A stretch of 64,000 bases of DNA. Source: Pyrus communis. Its lineage: Eukaryota; Streptophyta; Magnoliopsida; Rosales; Rosaceae. This document shows positions 1 to 11,800 of this stretch, piece by piece. Made by a program: the position numbers and the translations under genes. Positions within the stretch are counted from its first letter, which is position 1; every line of letters starts with the position of its first letter. Below the pieces are notes generated by a model, which ran no database searches, was not told where the DNA came from, and saw nothing but the letters and a program-made list of their open reading frames with translations. The DNA lies in the NCBI RefSeq assembly GCF_963583255.1, contig NC_084819.1, positions 20,856,460 to 20,920,459 of the forward strand, in the 5' to 3' direction.

Positions 1-161
1 AAATGTGTTCATGAAGTTATTATTCTAACTTTAAGTAGCTTTGAATACACCTTTTAATTATTCCCCATCCTGCCTTCTCACCCTGATTCTCCACCCTAGT
101 TTAGTTAATTAAACCTCATTAAAAAGTATATGAACTCCCCGAACTCGCACGGACCTAGACG

Positions 162-310
162 TAGCCAAGTTGGCTAGAACATTGTGCTCCTCCACCGCAC
201 CCAAGTTCAAATACCCTCCTCGTAATTTACATTAAATTAGAATATCGCTCGAATGACTTCTGTACTCAAGTTCAATTATAATCGCTTGTAATGTACATTA
301 AATTAGAATA
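162..310 (+). repeat. tRNA-type SINE-like fragment
   Basis: Bases 162-173 read TAGCCAAGTTGG, close to a Pol III A box. Bases 203-215 resemble a degenerate B box (aagttcaaatacc), at a spacing typical of tRNA-derived SINEs. Downstream, the phrase 'acattaaattagaatatcgctc' occurs twice (about 229-251 and 294-316), so the tail is internally duplicated. The region lies in the intron of the gene running off the left edge. Family assignment is inference. Confidence 0.45.
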
Positions 311-417
311 TCGCTCAAATTAAAAACACCAAAGCTCCAAATTATACATCTCAAAATGTAAAGAGAAAAGCAAAAATGACCAAGAAATTGAAGAGTATAT
401 GAGGAAATTCGACTCAC

Positions 418-649
418 TGATGAACTCTGAGCTTGAATTCCCAGCTGAAGAACCCTGAGAAATCGACGAAAACGAAAGGCCTCCATACTCAAAAGTACCA
501 AGGGAAGTGAGTGCAGCAAGAAAGAGAGAAGTGAGGCAAACTCCACACAGAAAACCCACCACACAAATTTGACAAGGAAATGAACTCCCCATTTGAAAAG
601 CCTTCTGTGAAACAGCTCTCTCCAGAGACTTCTGATTTGATGGCTCCAT
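418..649 (-). CDS. First coding exon of a type II membrane protein (partial)
   Basis: The minus-strand reading frame opens at ATG 649 and encodes about 77 residues: a short polar N-tail, a hydrophobic segment at about residues 27-51 (ICVVGFLCGVCLTSLFLAAL), then a Ser/Asn-rich stalk with possible N-glycosylation. It ends at a consensus donor, ATCA|GTGAGT, with the exon's last base at 418. The rest of the gene lies left of the window. The layout of short cytosolic tail, signal-anchor and Ser-rich stem is that of Golgi type II proteins such as plant glycosyltransferases; I recall similar N-termini in that group but cannot confirm the family. The leader upstream is CT-rich on this strand (about 1476-1545), as in many plant 5' UTRs. 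Exon confidence is moderate; function is unassigned. Confidence 0.5.
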
Positions 650-1760
650 TTTTTATTTATTTTCTTCACCTCCAAGGATCAATGAAACCAACAGAAAATC
701 TGAAGCCTTTTCTTTTCACCAGAAATTCATGGGATGCCAACTAACTCTGATTACTGCAATCACATGAAGCAATTTAACTTTTAATTATCTACTTTCTAAA
801 AAACTAAATAAAATTTCTAGTATTGTGTATTGGATTTTCATAAGTAGAAAAGCAGAAGAATTGTCAAATCTCAGCCATCTATTTCCATCACCTCAAAAAC
901 TTCGGTGGGGTCCACCTCCATCTTCCTTCCAGCTGCAAAAAAAAAAAAATGAAATTCTCCATCAGAGAGTGCAGAAGAACTGTTGCAAGAACCATGCGAC
1001 AGTCATGGAAGAATGATTTACTGTCAACCAGATAAATTGCAAAATTTACATGAAAATTTAAAAAAATAATAATAATTTTGGTAATCAAACTTTAATTGCT
1101 CTGGTTAACAGAAGATTAGTGAAGAGACCCCATAATCCAATGATCCCATTTTTGAAGTAAAAATATTACCTTCAAGAGAAAAAAAAATGTGGAAAAATAT
1201 TTCACCTGGATTTGAAAAAGAAAAAGAAGCAAAAGGTGGGCAGCAAAATGTCAAAAACCAAAAAAGAGAGCGCATGCAAAGAGAAACATGCCACTGATTC
1301 CACAAAAAGAAGAAGCAAACAGCTTGACAGAACACAGATAAGCGTGGCTAAAAGTTGATGCCAGAAACAACAAATTTGGTGTATTTTTTTTATCTTTAAT
1401 TAAGAAATAAATATTAGCACCAGAAATTATCCAAAGGGTATCTCAGCAAAACCAAGAGAGGACAGGAACTTTCAGAGAAAGAGAGAGAGAGAGGGAGAGG
1501 CAGAGGGAGAGGGAGGGAGGGACGGAGGGAGGTGTATGTGGCAAGGGAGGAGCTGACCAGGTTGAGAAGCAAACAGACAAATCATCCTCTCTGAACAACC
1601 GCAGACATCCACTCGATCTTGTTAAGATTTTTGTGCAGTTAGATGATGGCGCAGAGAGTGTCCTTTTGTATAAGATAGTGGAGAGTGGTGGTTCTCGGAA
1701 GAGTGGACACATGGCACGAACCCAATTCATCAAAATACCAAACCCCTTCACTTTTTATGC
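650..1760 (-). promoter_or_regulatory. Probable 5' UTR / promoter-proximal region of the left-edge gene
   Basis: There is no credible protein here. Read on the minus strand, the stretch from about 1545 down to 1476 is a (CT)n-rich tract typical of plant leaders near transcription starts. An open frame at 1443-1751 is largely microsatellite-encoded Ser/Leu repeat and is best read as leader sequence. Whether an intron separates it from ATG 649 cannot be settled without transcripts. Confidence 0.35.
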
Positions 1761-1825
1761 TGCTTTTTTCTAGTTCTTGGCTAAGCTTTTTGGAATAATG
1801 TCACGGGCTATAAATGTTAAATTTT

Positions 1826-1990
1826 TCAGAATTTTAACAAAAAAAATTTTGATATTGTTAATTTTAACGAAAAATCATGCATTTATACTAAAAAAATTAA
1901 TCATGATACTATTTATTTTGTTCTTATCATTAAAACTCAAAATTTTCAAACCATTTTCATTAGTTTTCTTTAAATTTTATATATTAAATA
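1826..1990 (-). repeat. MITE copy, family 1 (inverted orientation)
   Basis: This is the reverse complement of the element at 2432-2600. Shared phrases are 'gagttttaacgataa' and 'aaaactaatgaaaatag', and both have an AT-rich body. The termini carry the inverted motif GAGTTTTAACG / CGTTAAAACTC. Copies also lie at 2432-2600, 5225-5365 and 5800-5970. Confidence 0.6.
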
Positions 1991-2431
1991 GCATAAAAAT
2001 TGATAATTGAATTATCATTTAAATATTGATTACCGTATTTATTTTTTATCAGACACATTATTTAATTTACAAATTTAAACTATAATTTTGTCTACTAACA
2101 TTACTTAACTTCTAGTTTGTTGACCAAACACCAACTTCCTCCCCCAAATAAAACTAAACTTCCTCCCCCTAATAAAACTAGGGGATTTGACCAACCTCAA
2201 TAATTATGAACTCAGTTGAATAAATAGAGTTTTGGAGTGCAAAGTTGGAAATTATGATTAATTAATCCATTATTTAGCTTATTGGTATAGTATGTTCGAG
2301 ACTTGACACTCACACTTGCTTTTCACTACTTTTAACTATTTTGGTCCTATGAGGCTAACGTAATTGGATCTTTGGCTCAAAAATAAAGATAGGTACTTTT
2401 TTTGTCATTAAATTACTATATTATAAATTTT

Positions 2432-2600
2432 TATTAAGAAAAACTAATGAAAATAGTTTGAAAACTTTGAGTTTTAACGATAAGGACAAAATAAAGGGTA
2501 AAGTGAATAATACTGGATTTGATTTTTTAATGTAAAAATATGATTTTTTTTTTTTTAAAATAAACAGTACCGCGAGCTTTCCATTAAAACTCTCTTTTTA
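2432..2600 (+). repeat. MITE copy, family 1
   Basis: Contains 'gagttttaacgataagg' near its left end and 'cattaaaactctc' near its right end, which are inverted with respect to each other. The body 'aaaataaagggtaaagtgaa' recurs in other copies. The copies are degenerate, so they are old insertions. No coding capacity. Confidence 0.6.
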
Positions 2601-2802
2601 TTAAATAGGTGGTTCACCCTTTGAACCCCTCATAAACATTATCACATGAGCAATAGAGCAAAAGAGAGTCGTTCACAGATCTCAACAATATTTAAGAAAC
2701 AGGATTTGGGTTAAGCTAGCTACACAATAAATTAAATGTAATTAGATATCGAACTGATATTTATGAGAGTCAAATTTGAGAAACATATCACTAAATTAAG
2801 AG

Positions 2803-2944
2803 CAATGATATTCGCACTCATTTTTACATTTCACACACTCTTGTAAATTTTTATCAATTGATCTTTTTCTATTCATTTGGTTCGAATGTCAAAAATTAAA
2901 AGAAGTGCGTGAGAAGTAAAAATACGTGTGTGAATAGAACCACT
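2803..2944 (+). repeat. MITE copy, family 2
   Basis: Left end 'gatattcgcactcattttta' and right end 'taaaaatacgtgtgtgaata' are near-inverted repeats. The element is closely followed by a second copy at 3010-3150, and a third lies at 12605-12760. It is short, AT-rich and non-coding. Confidence 0.55.
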
Positions 2945-3009
2945 GTAAATCAATCGTACGTAGTGCTAGTGATGAAGTTCAACTTATATATGCACACGGT
3001 ATAATTTTA

Positions 3010-3150
3010 GGATAGTGTTATCCACGCATTCATTTTTACTTTATGCACACATCTCAATTTTCAGCTGTCAGATCAAATAAATTGAAAAAGATAAAAAAGT
3101 TAACAAAGATGTAGAGTTAAAAATAGGTATGTGAATGACACTATTTTAGT
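3010..3150 (+). repeat. MITE copy, family 2
   Basis: Left end 'agtgttatccacgcattcat' and right end 'gtatgtgaatgacacta' are inverted with respect to each other (TAGTGtyATyCACr). The interior carries the same run (atttttacttt ... ctgtcagatc) as the copy about 200 bp to the left. This is a non-autonomous transposon-like repeat; the superfamily is not determined. Confidence 0.6.
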
Positions 3151-3910
3151 TTAATGCTAGTAGGTTGAAGTGGAGTTTGGTGGTGATGGGGTTAAATTGG
3201 TAACTTAGCTATCAACTTCCCAATCGTGCATATCTTAGATTGGTAAAAACTTATTTTAATCAAATTGGCGAAGATTAATCAAAGTAATTAGTCATCTAAC
3301 TAGGGTTTGCAAGTGCAAATTTGTTTATATATAAAATGAAATTCCCAAAATTAACCCAAGTTGATGAGATGCCAATCTGACAGGACGCCACTTGGTAGTT
3401 TCTTTTTATCCACGCAGACATTTACAGCTAATACAAGGACCACCATGCATATAATTATCACCTCCTACTTGATAATATATAGCTGAAAAAAATAATCTTT
3501 TGTAAGCCGATTCATGAATAATATGTACCAAGTGGCAGATCCGTCGCACTATTTTTTATGTAAGCTTTTGAGGGGTTTTATGTTATAATGTATTTTAATA
3601 ATTTGAACAGTTTAATTTTTTAGTTTTTCTTCTAAAAAAAATTACTCAGATCTGAAAATGTATGACCGTTGTATTTAAGGGTTTAAGGTTTCTTTATAGA
3701 ATCGTATTTGTCTATTTTCTTCACTACAAATTAATGTCTTAATGATTTTGGATTTGTCTAAGTTTTTGCAATTATGATCTATGAATGATGTTTCAAAAGA
3801 TAAATAGTTCGAATTGTTAAAATACACTAAGAGTGAGCCACAAAAAACATGTGTCAAAAGTTGTGTAAAAAAAACGGTGTCATGCATTTGCCCCATATAT
3901 ATATAGGAAA

Positions 3911-4283
3911 TCTTTAAGGAAATGGATCTCCATTTTTTTATAAAAATGGGGATTAGTTCTGGAGTCCACACTAGATTAAACTTTAACGATCCGAACCGTC
4001 TATTTTTCAAGTTGCACCTCATAGATCATCCTTGCAAAATATTAGCTAAATTGGAAATGTTTAAGACATCTAATTGGGTTTAAAGAAATTGATGAATACT
4101 TTGTTATATAAGAAACAATAAAATTTTATCTTGATAATTAAATTGGCAAATGGTTTCAGATTTAATTGAATTTGTGCAAGGATGATCTATGAATCAAAAC
4201 TTACAAAATAAACGATTTGGATCATTAAAGTTCGATGGAATAAGCCCCACACTTAATTTCCATTTTTTGAAAAAAATGAGGAT
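3911..4283. repeat. Fold-back element with long inverted arms
   Basis: The two halves are imperfect reverse complements. Left arm: 'ctttaacgatccgaaccgt' then 'cctcatagatcatccttgc'. Right arm: 'gcaaggatgatctatga' then 'aacgatttggatcattaaag'. The outer ends are 'ggatctccattttttt' and 'aaaaaaatgaggatcctc'. The arms are about 130 bp with a ~110-bp AT-rich centre. There is no ORF. This is a palindromic MITE-like element rather than a gene. Confidence 0.65.
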
Positions 4284-4549
4284 CCTCTTGCGTAAAGGGC
4301 TTATATATATATATATATAAGAAGTTATGAACATGGGCTAATGGTGGACATCTCAAAAAAAAAAAATGATAGAGAGTTGAGTGCGCTTGTTACAGCTTAG
4401 AAGTGACAATATCATGAAAATATTGTAAAGAAAAATCAAATTTAATGTACTCCCTTAAGTGGGAATTATCATAAAAGAGATAGTATAATCATTGTTCTAA
4501 AAATTTTCACCTAAAGCCGCATAATATCATTTGTCATAAAAGAGACATG

Positions 4550-5037
4550 TTACAACCATTGTTCTAAAAAATTTCACCTCGCATCTAGGCAGCGTTAAAC
4601 GGCTAGTCATTGTCCGGATTAATCCTAAGCGTTGGAAAATTAAGAAAATGCGCCTAGACCTACCTAAGCACCATCACCTAGGTCGCAACTTTCATTTAGA
4701 CTCAAAATATATAACTTTCATTTTGCATTTTATTTTTTAATAAATTGCAAGAGACTTGTTGAATACTTGGATGAACGCTCACTATATATTTGTTCTCCAT
4801 GTTTCCAATATGATTTAATACTTTATAAACTATGAATCATTCAATTTTGCAATTTATGTATTTCAATATAATTATATCTTTTTTTTAAGTATAAATGGAT
4901 ATTAATTATATGTTATACAATAATTTGATTATAAAAATAAAATAAATAAATAAAAAAACCGCCTAACCTCTGCCTAGACACCTAAATGTTAGAGTTTTGT
5001 TTGCTACCCAACTAGAGCCTTTTAAAACCTTGGTTAT
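4550..5037. repeat. Non-autonomous DNA-transposon-like repeat with CCTAG-rich subterminal regions
   Basis: Left end 'ccattgttctaaaaaattt' and right end 'gccttttaaaaccttggtt' are imperfect inverted repeats. Both subterminal zones hold the motif cgcctag / cctagg-type words (4585-4690 and 4960-4990). A partial extra copy of the left terminus sits just upstream at 4490-4520. The centre is AT-rich and non-coding. Confidence 0.5.
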
Positions 5038-5224
5038 AACAATTGTATTGCATGTCATAGTAGTTGATACATCTATACACGCGAGTGCCTTCTTAGAGAT
5101 TCTGTTTCGGTATTCGTGGAGAGGGACAAATAATGTTCTTATATTGTTTGTTCATTTTGTGTAGGCAAAAAAAAAAAATTTGAATACTTTGAATATTAAA
5201 TAAGAAATCTTAACGAAATATTTT

Positions 5225-5365
5225 TGATAAGGTTCATTTTTAACGTTAAGGATATTTTTTACTAAAAAAGTCACTTCTGGTACTATTCACTTATACCTTT
5301 ATTTTGTTATTTTTATTAAAAACTAAAGTTTTTGAAAATTTTTCGTTAAAATTTTTTAATTAAAT
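5225..5365 (-). repeat. MITE copy, family 1 (inverted orientation)
   Basis: This is a degenerate reverse-complement copy of the family-1 element: 'tcacttctggtactattcac' matches the complement of 'gtgaacagtac...agtaccgg'-type words, followed by 'ttttattaaaaactaaag'. Non-coding. Confidence 0.5.
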
Positions 5366-5799
5366 AATCCGTATGTGATCAAGAAACTGTCAATATAAGA
5401 TCGAAAATTATTGCATCCCTCTTCATGAGCAGTGAAATGAAAACCTTGTATGAAACTGGTACTATAAAAACACCAACCGAGAGACCATGTTATCTGTGGC
5501 ATTCGAAGACCCACATTTTGTGGTATTCGACCTACATGCTTCAAGACAACAACATTTTGTGAATATTTCGTTTTCTGAAAACAACATATTGGTCACGAGT
5601 TACGAAAGGGCTATGTCTAGTCGTTGTCACAGTGATGGAAATTTTTAGATAAATAATTATTTATTTATGCTTGGTAAGGTTCAATTTTGGTGGCTTATGG
5701 ACGTGGTCCACTAAATTAATTGTTCGATTTAATAAGGAAGTTTGAGAGGACAGCACTTATCATACACTATACAAGTTCCACTAATCAAATAAATTGCTT

Positions 5800-5970
5800 T
5801 TCATTCAAAATAAGAAAAACTAATCAGCATGATTTGAAAACTTTAAATTTTAACGATAAAGATAAAAAAAAATAAATAAATAAATAGTACTGGAATTGAC
5901 TTTTTAGTGTAAAAATATGATTTTTCGTTAAAGTGAACAGTACTGTAAGTTTTTTGTTAATCAAAATAAT
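5800..5970 (+). repeat. MITE copy, family 1
   Basis: Contains 'aagaaaaactaatcagcatg', 'gattttttagtg'-like words and 'tcgttaaagtgaacagtact', in the same order as the copy at 2432-2600. Between the four family-1 copies and the gene at 6.9 kb I see only AT-rich intergenic sequence. Confidence 0.6.
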
Positions 5971-6823
5971 CTATAAGATTCATATAACTATTCATTTTAA
6001 TTTTTGAGATTTAAGATCGATAAAAATTGTCCATGAGATTATCCAACGTTAATCATTTTGATCATTTAGTAAAAAAATTTCACTCAATTGAAAAACACCA
6101 ATTCGAGCCTCATTTTAAAAGAGTTACTTTAATATTTCTCGAACTAAGAACATATTTCAAGAGTAAAATAGGCACAAAAATCAACGTCTCCATCCTAATA
6201 GGACAATAAACTACTAACACATCAAAATGAACATACCTTGTGAAGGATAAAAAGGAGGATGACTATGAATTGTAAACCAATGGTTTGAGATTTTATGTGA
6301 GATAAATTAGGGTGAAAGATATAGAGGAAGAGAGATGGGTGGGTTTTAAATGTTTGGTTTTTGTGAAAGATATAGGTCAGCCACCACCGCAAGGTTATAA
6401 GGATCGTTCTCTTCGTCAGACTAAGGTTTAAGTTTGAGTTTTGCTGTCAGTAATCTCTCTTAATTAGTTATCTGTAGTAAAATCCAAAAAAGAGCTAAGA
6501 CCCCCGATAAGTTCTCAAACAAACTTGTGGTATACTCTGACCCTATGATGGTGTAGCCTCCCCTCCCCTGAACTTTTGATCACCAAAAAAATATATATAT
6601 CAACACTAACAAATGATTGTTTTCCCTACACATACAAAATTTCTCTAGATGGAGAGGAGAAAGAGGATCCGATCTTGGGCTGGGTCACTATCATTTTAGT
6701 GGATTCTCATCCCACCCAAACCAACTTCCACTAAAAGAAGCCCAAAGACAAAATCTCAACGGTCATATTTTCAAGCTTTCAGATTCTTCGTCTTCGAACC
6801 CTATTGACCCTTGTGTCTTCAGT

Positions 6824-6824
6824 C

Positions 6825-6874
<50 letters not shown>
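6824..6874 (+). repeat. (CT)n microsatellite in the 5' leader
   Basis: An almost uninterrupted CT dinucleotide run about 54 bp upstream of ATG 6928. CT-rich tracts near transcription starts are common in plants. It is length-variable by nature and a likely polymorphic site. Confidence 0.85.
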
Positions 6875-6878
<4 letters not shown>

Positions 6879-6927
6879 GAGTAAAAGGCATCCGAAAGAA
6901 GTCAGCTGTAAAAGTCGACAATCATTC

Positions 6928-8543
6928 ATGGGGTGCTTTCCAAAGTGCTTCTCTACTTGTAAGCGCCGAAAGCTCAAAAGTTCAGTCACTGTAACTCCCT
7001 TTAAGCACCATGTAAGCCCACAAAGGTTTTTTTTTTTTTTTTTTCCTGTGATTTTTACTGCCATTTCCATTTTGTTACTTTTGATTTTTACCCGTCGGAG
7101 ATTAACTTGTCACAGAGCATTGAAGTTGCTGAAGAAGCTCTTCAAATCCAACCTGCTGAAGCTGAACCCACAAAGCTAGAAGAGCTTATAAAAGCCATTA
7201 AACACAGCAAAGAATCAGAGTAAGAAATCCATTGTCAAAGCTTGGATCTTGATTTTGTTTCGTTTTTCGGAGAATCCGCTTCGTTGGATTTACGGGTTTT
7301 GTGTTGTTTATAATTTATGTTTGTTCATTGATGTGTGTGATTAGAGAGAAGAGTGAAGAACAATCAAAGAATGGTGATATAAAGACAGTCACATTTGATT
7401 TGAATGTCGCGGCAAATGATGAAGAAACACCCACCAAGGAAGAACTCTCCAATGTATTGGTGGAAATCTGTGATGAGAAGGAGAATGAAGAGGAGACGAG
7501 AAAGGGGATCGAACCGAATTCGATTGTATCAAGTGTGGTATCACCATCATCTCATCCGTTGAATCATCGTTACGAAAAGTGCGAAAACAGTGAGGATGAA
7601 GATGATGATTGTGCTAACGCTGATGAGTTTGAGAGTAGTAAGCAAATCTTTGTTGAAGAAGAGTCTTCCGAGTCCTTGTTTTCGCTATCGATTGATTCTC
7701 GAAAACATGAAGTTTGTGATGATTCTGGAACAGAAGAGAAGGAGGTAAACAGTCCAATGCCAAAGCAGCAAAATGGAAGAAGAGATTACGGGAGGCAGAG
7801 TTTTCAGGGAGTGTTGACCCCCGTTGAAAATCTTGGTCAATGGAAGGAGGAGATCAAAGAAAAGTCAACTCCAACAGAAGCTCCAAAGCAGCAGCACAAA
7901 GAGAAGGAGAACATAAACATGGAGGTGGAGGTGGAGGTGGAGGAGGAGCAAGATTTGAAATTACCCTTTAGTCCGGAGCCTGCTTTGAAGCAGTCGAAAC
8001 TCGGCACAAGGCCGAGGACAGAGTCGTCTTCTTGCATCGACACGAGCCTTTCGAGCTGGCTGGCTGAGTCTGAGACCACACCAATGTCAAATCCTAGTAG
8101 CAATAGTTCCGTGGGGAACATGTTTAATGCACCCGGAAGCCGTGAAGATAGGCCAATCCTGGGAGCTTGGACAGCTGAGGAGCTTAAGCAGCTGTCGGCT
8201 TCTTCTACTCCGAAAAAGGTCACGAAGCCCGAGTCCAGAGGAAATGCCGATCATAGGAACTGTTGGGAGCTACTGGAATCGGACTGGGCAGGCTCTTCTT
8301 GCAGAGGAATGGCCAAACCAGTATGGGGAAACAGACAGGTAAGAGATTGAATTGATGTTTCTGTTTATTCAAGCGATAAATTTCTAATCTGTTCTAAACT
8401 ACGAGAAGGAGATCTGAACTTTGACGAGAAGGGGAATCGAACTTTTGACAAAATGCTGTTTGGTTGTGCAGGATCAGAAAGTGTCATGGAAGTCCACTCC
8501 ATTTGAGGCAAACTTGGGAAGAACTCTGGACATGAAGTTTTGA
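6928..8543 (+). CDS. MGCF-type plant protein of unknown function, four exons
   Basis: Exons by splice signals and frame: 6928-7011, 7116-7219 (or from 7101), 7345-8338, 8472-8543, giving about 417 residues. It starts MGCFPKC: Gly2 and Cys3/Cys7 fit N-myristoylation plus palmitoylation, hence membrane attachment (inference). The middle is acidic, Glu/Ser-rich and probably disordered. The C-terminus contains RPILGA...EELKQLSASSTP, and the last exon encodes KVSWKSTPFEANLGRTLDM, which I recognise as conserved in a plant-specific family without known biochemical function. Oddity: between about 8210 and 8292 the family motif EEMPIIGTVGSYWNRTGQ appears only in the +1 frame, whereas the flanks are in the main frame, as if two compensating 1-bp indels occurred. 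The gene is convergent with PEX12, with 289 bp between the stop codons. Confidence 0.75.
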
Positions 8544-8832
8544 AATTTGAAAACAAATGTTAGTGTATGTTTTGATTCACGTAGTTATGTTATTTTTCTA
8601 ATTGTATCGTCACATAAATCTGTTGTATTATTATCGTACGTATAGTATTATTCAACAACAAATAATCAAATACAACATTCTTCATTTCCTTTCCCTGATT
8701 ACTACGAAACCCCCACAGGACAATACAACATTTATTTGTTTCGCCGGTCCTCACCGTGCAAGCTTATCCAGCATCCCTGCTTCGAAATGGGAAATGAATT
8801 ATTTTCTCCTTTGACGTATCCAGCTGGTTTTT
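8544..8832. other. Shared 3' intergenic space of two convergent genes
   Basis: Only 289 bp separates the stop codons of the MGCF-type gene (plus) and PEX12 (minus). It is AT-rich with several AATAAA-like words and no ORF of note. The 3' UTRs of the two genes are likely to meet or overlap here. Confidence 0.6.
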
Positions 8833-11800
8833 CTACACGTCGTGAAAGAGTCTCCTTATCTGGTCGACAGTAGTAGGCATCAATGTGATCGGACATCTCT
8901 TATACTGTGTCAACAACGAGACATAAAAAGATAATCGGTTACATAAGATGCAAAATATTCACAAGACAGTTTTTTCTTCCCCTGATTGGGATATATGCAG
9001 AAATGTTGATGTACTCAACAGTATGCAAGATGCCGAGATCAACCTATACGCTTAGCTCCAAAGGAGATTTAATCTCTTCTTTTTTGCCATTAACCGTGAT
9101 CAATTAAAAGTGGGAAGTCCGAGGATATGCACATTATAGACTTGCCAACAGATATGAGATGTGTGTTTATCTATTTATAAAGCTAACAGCACCTGGAGAG
9201 CCTCACCTGAGAAACATACTTGAAGATGCAGGCATAGCAGAAGACAAACCCGGAAACTGTAATTACAGATGGATTTGCACGCCTCTGTGAGCAGAGAGGA
9301 CAAAGAGCTCTATCGGGTGGCAGTGGAATCCCCTCCTTGGCAACCTGTTTATAATGATAGATTAGACTTGATTATTTAAGCAACATGCCAAGACCTTGAT
9401 CGATTGGAAGTGCCATTACAGTCTAAGAACATGATTACATCTGATTTCTTTGAACTTTACCTGCGGAGGTGGAGGTGGAGGAGGTGGAGGGTATATGGTT
9501 GGAGCTGACATTCTCTCTTCAGCAGATTGGTACCACCATTCCATCATCTATCAGTATAATTCAATACAAGTTAAGTTATGATGGCAATTCATGCTAGGAG
9601 AAAAAGAAAATGACAAAAAAGATAAAAATGAAAGGTCAGACGTCTGATTCAGCTCGAAATGAAAAGCGAAAAAATGGTTTTGAGGTATTGATACTTGTTG
9701 ACATTAAAAGCAGGATCTTCAAAACTCATATATTCTTTATCCTGTTGTCACTTTGTTCATCTACATTCATGTTTAAAGTATCCACCTCAATCTCCTTTCT
9801 CTTTTTATCCTTTTCTCCTCCAGGACATGTCCCATTTCTGCTCAACCTCCGACTTTCTTACAGTTCTTAGCTATGGTTAGACTAGCTGTCTAACGTTAAA
9901 AAATATGTGATTATAAAAGATTACGAAAAGAAGTCATACTCAAATTCAAGATTATTTATGCTTGCTCCAGAAACATAAATACCATTGTGGAAGCTAGTAA
10001 GGTTAGCCACACTTACTTTAAAAAAGAAAACCGCTGCAATTAACCCAGTCTGTGCATAATCAAGCACGGTGTATGTACCGCTGAGCAATGCTCCTTGTAA
10101 TGCCTGTAGGTAAATTGTCAGACAAAGAGAACCAGCTCAAGTCAGTACAAATATAACTCCTTCCTCATAATTTTTAAATAGTTTTATATAGATTCCTTTT
10201 TTACTCGTGGAGTATCACTAATCAAACCAAATTATATAGCAGACTACTTGCATATGCAAGGAAAATTACTATCTTATGTTTCAAATCAATATGACTAAGA
10301 ATCAAACTAAACAGATGAAGTTATACCTTCAACCATGGAGGGCCACGAAGTCTCTCACGTTCACGGGTTCTTGTTTTTGAAATTCTAGAAGAAGTATCCA
10401 TCTACCTTGACACCAAAAAACTGTAATTCAACTACTGAATTATATGTACAGAAAAAAGATGCCATGAGTCATGACCAGGTCTACTATCAAAAGTCCTTTT
10501 GTCACTCACATAAATATAACATTCACCTGATAAAAGTATAAAGAAACACAAAACCCCCAACTAAATGCACTAAAAATATAAAAAAGATAAATACAAGGGA
10601 TCCAAAAGAAAACTTTGCCACACTATACCAGTTCTTGCCCTGTAGCTCGACAGACATGAATCCCAAGCGCATGTAATCCTAAGGAATAGAATCCAGTTGC
10701 ATCCAACAAGTATAACATCTGATAAGCGAACGAAAATCCTGCATCATCAATTCTTGGTTAAAATGTATTATCTAACCAGAGGTACGGTGACAGTTAACAC
10801 GGATAAAGGAGTTACGGTACTTCTCAACAGACATCACCATATAGATTCACCAAGAAGATGTAACATCACACATTGGAAACACTACACAGAACACTATACA
10901 TCATGGGGACGGTAGATAAATATCTTCCATTACATTAAAGATTAATGATCACGTCAACACGACCCTTTGTATAAGAAAAAGTATGCAAGTAGTAATCTTC
11001 TGAATAATTATTTATATAATTACACAAATTAAGTTACTTGCTTCAGTTTCTACTATTGTTTTATGCATGGCACGTGTGTCCTCACAAATATACGCGAAAA
11101 AAGAAAAAATCAGATCCAGAAAAGTAAAATGGTCATTCTTTGCAAATATAGCCAAAGCTAGAAAGATGCACACACCTTCACTACTAGCATGCAGCAATGG
11201 GTAGCAAGCACCTATAAACTTCTGGATCTTTTTGGTCAAACGCGTCCTAACTGATACGACCATATCTGAAGTTCCCCGTGAAACAACAACATCTTCTCCT
11301 CTATCAATTATGTCAGCATCATCAAATCTTTCATCTACATGTCCCCATAAACTAGCTTGAAGTCTGGCTTCCCTTTCTCTATTGTAGATTGAATGCAGTT
11401 TTGACTTAAAGTAAGGCAACACAACCTGATACATATTGGTTCACAAATCATTACTCCTTCATATAGCAAGAGCTGAAAGAGAAGAAACCGACATAGCACT
11501 ATGTTGAAAAAAAATTGGATGATTTCGGATTGATGAAGTTCGAAACGGAAACTTTTAAAATAATCTCACATGTTCCACCATCCTAAAACATTTCTTTCCT
11601 TTTGAGCGGTTTATCTATTGCCAATCAGAAAGAGTGTCATTGCTACAAACGATAAGCAACCTACATGTCTAAAAGTTATAACTTTTTACACCCATCAATC
11701 ACCAATCACTCCAGCAAGAATAAAAATGTTCCTAAAACTATTTCATCAAACAATGGCGCGACCAAAAACGAAACGTTTCAATCAAATTGATAAACAGAAT

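Noticed and set aside
1443..1751. 102-residue minus-strand frame as an upstream protein
   Set aside because: Half of it is microsatellite-encoded Ser/Leu; fits a 5' leader better than a coding exon.
10250..10257. GCATATGC (P1BS-type site for PHR1 factors) in a PEX12 intron
   Set aside because: A single 8-mer match with two free positions is expected by chance in this length; no promoter context.
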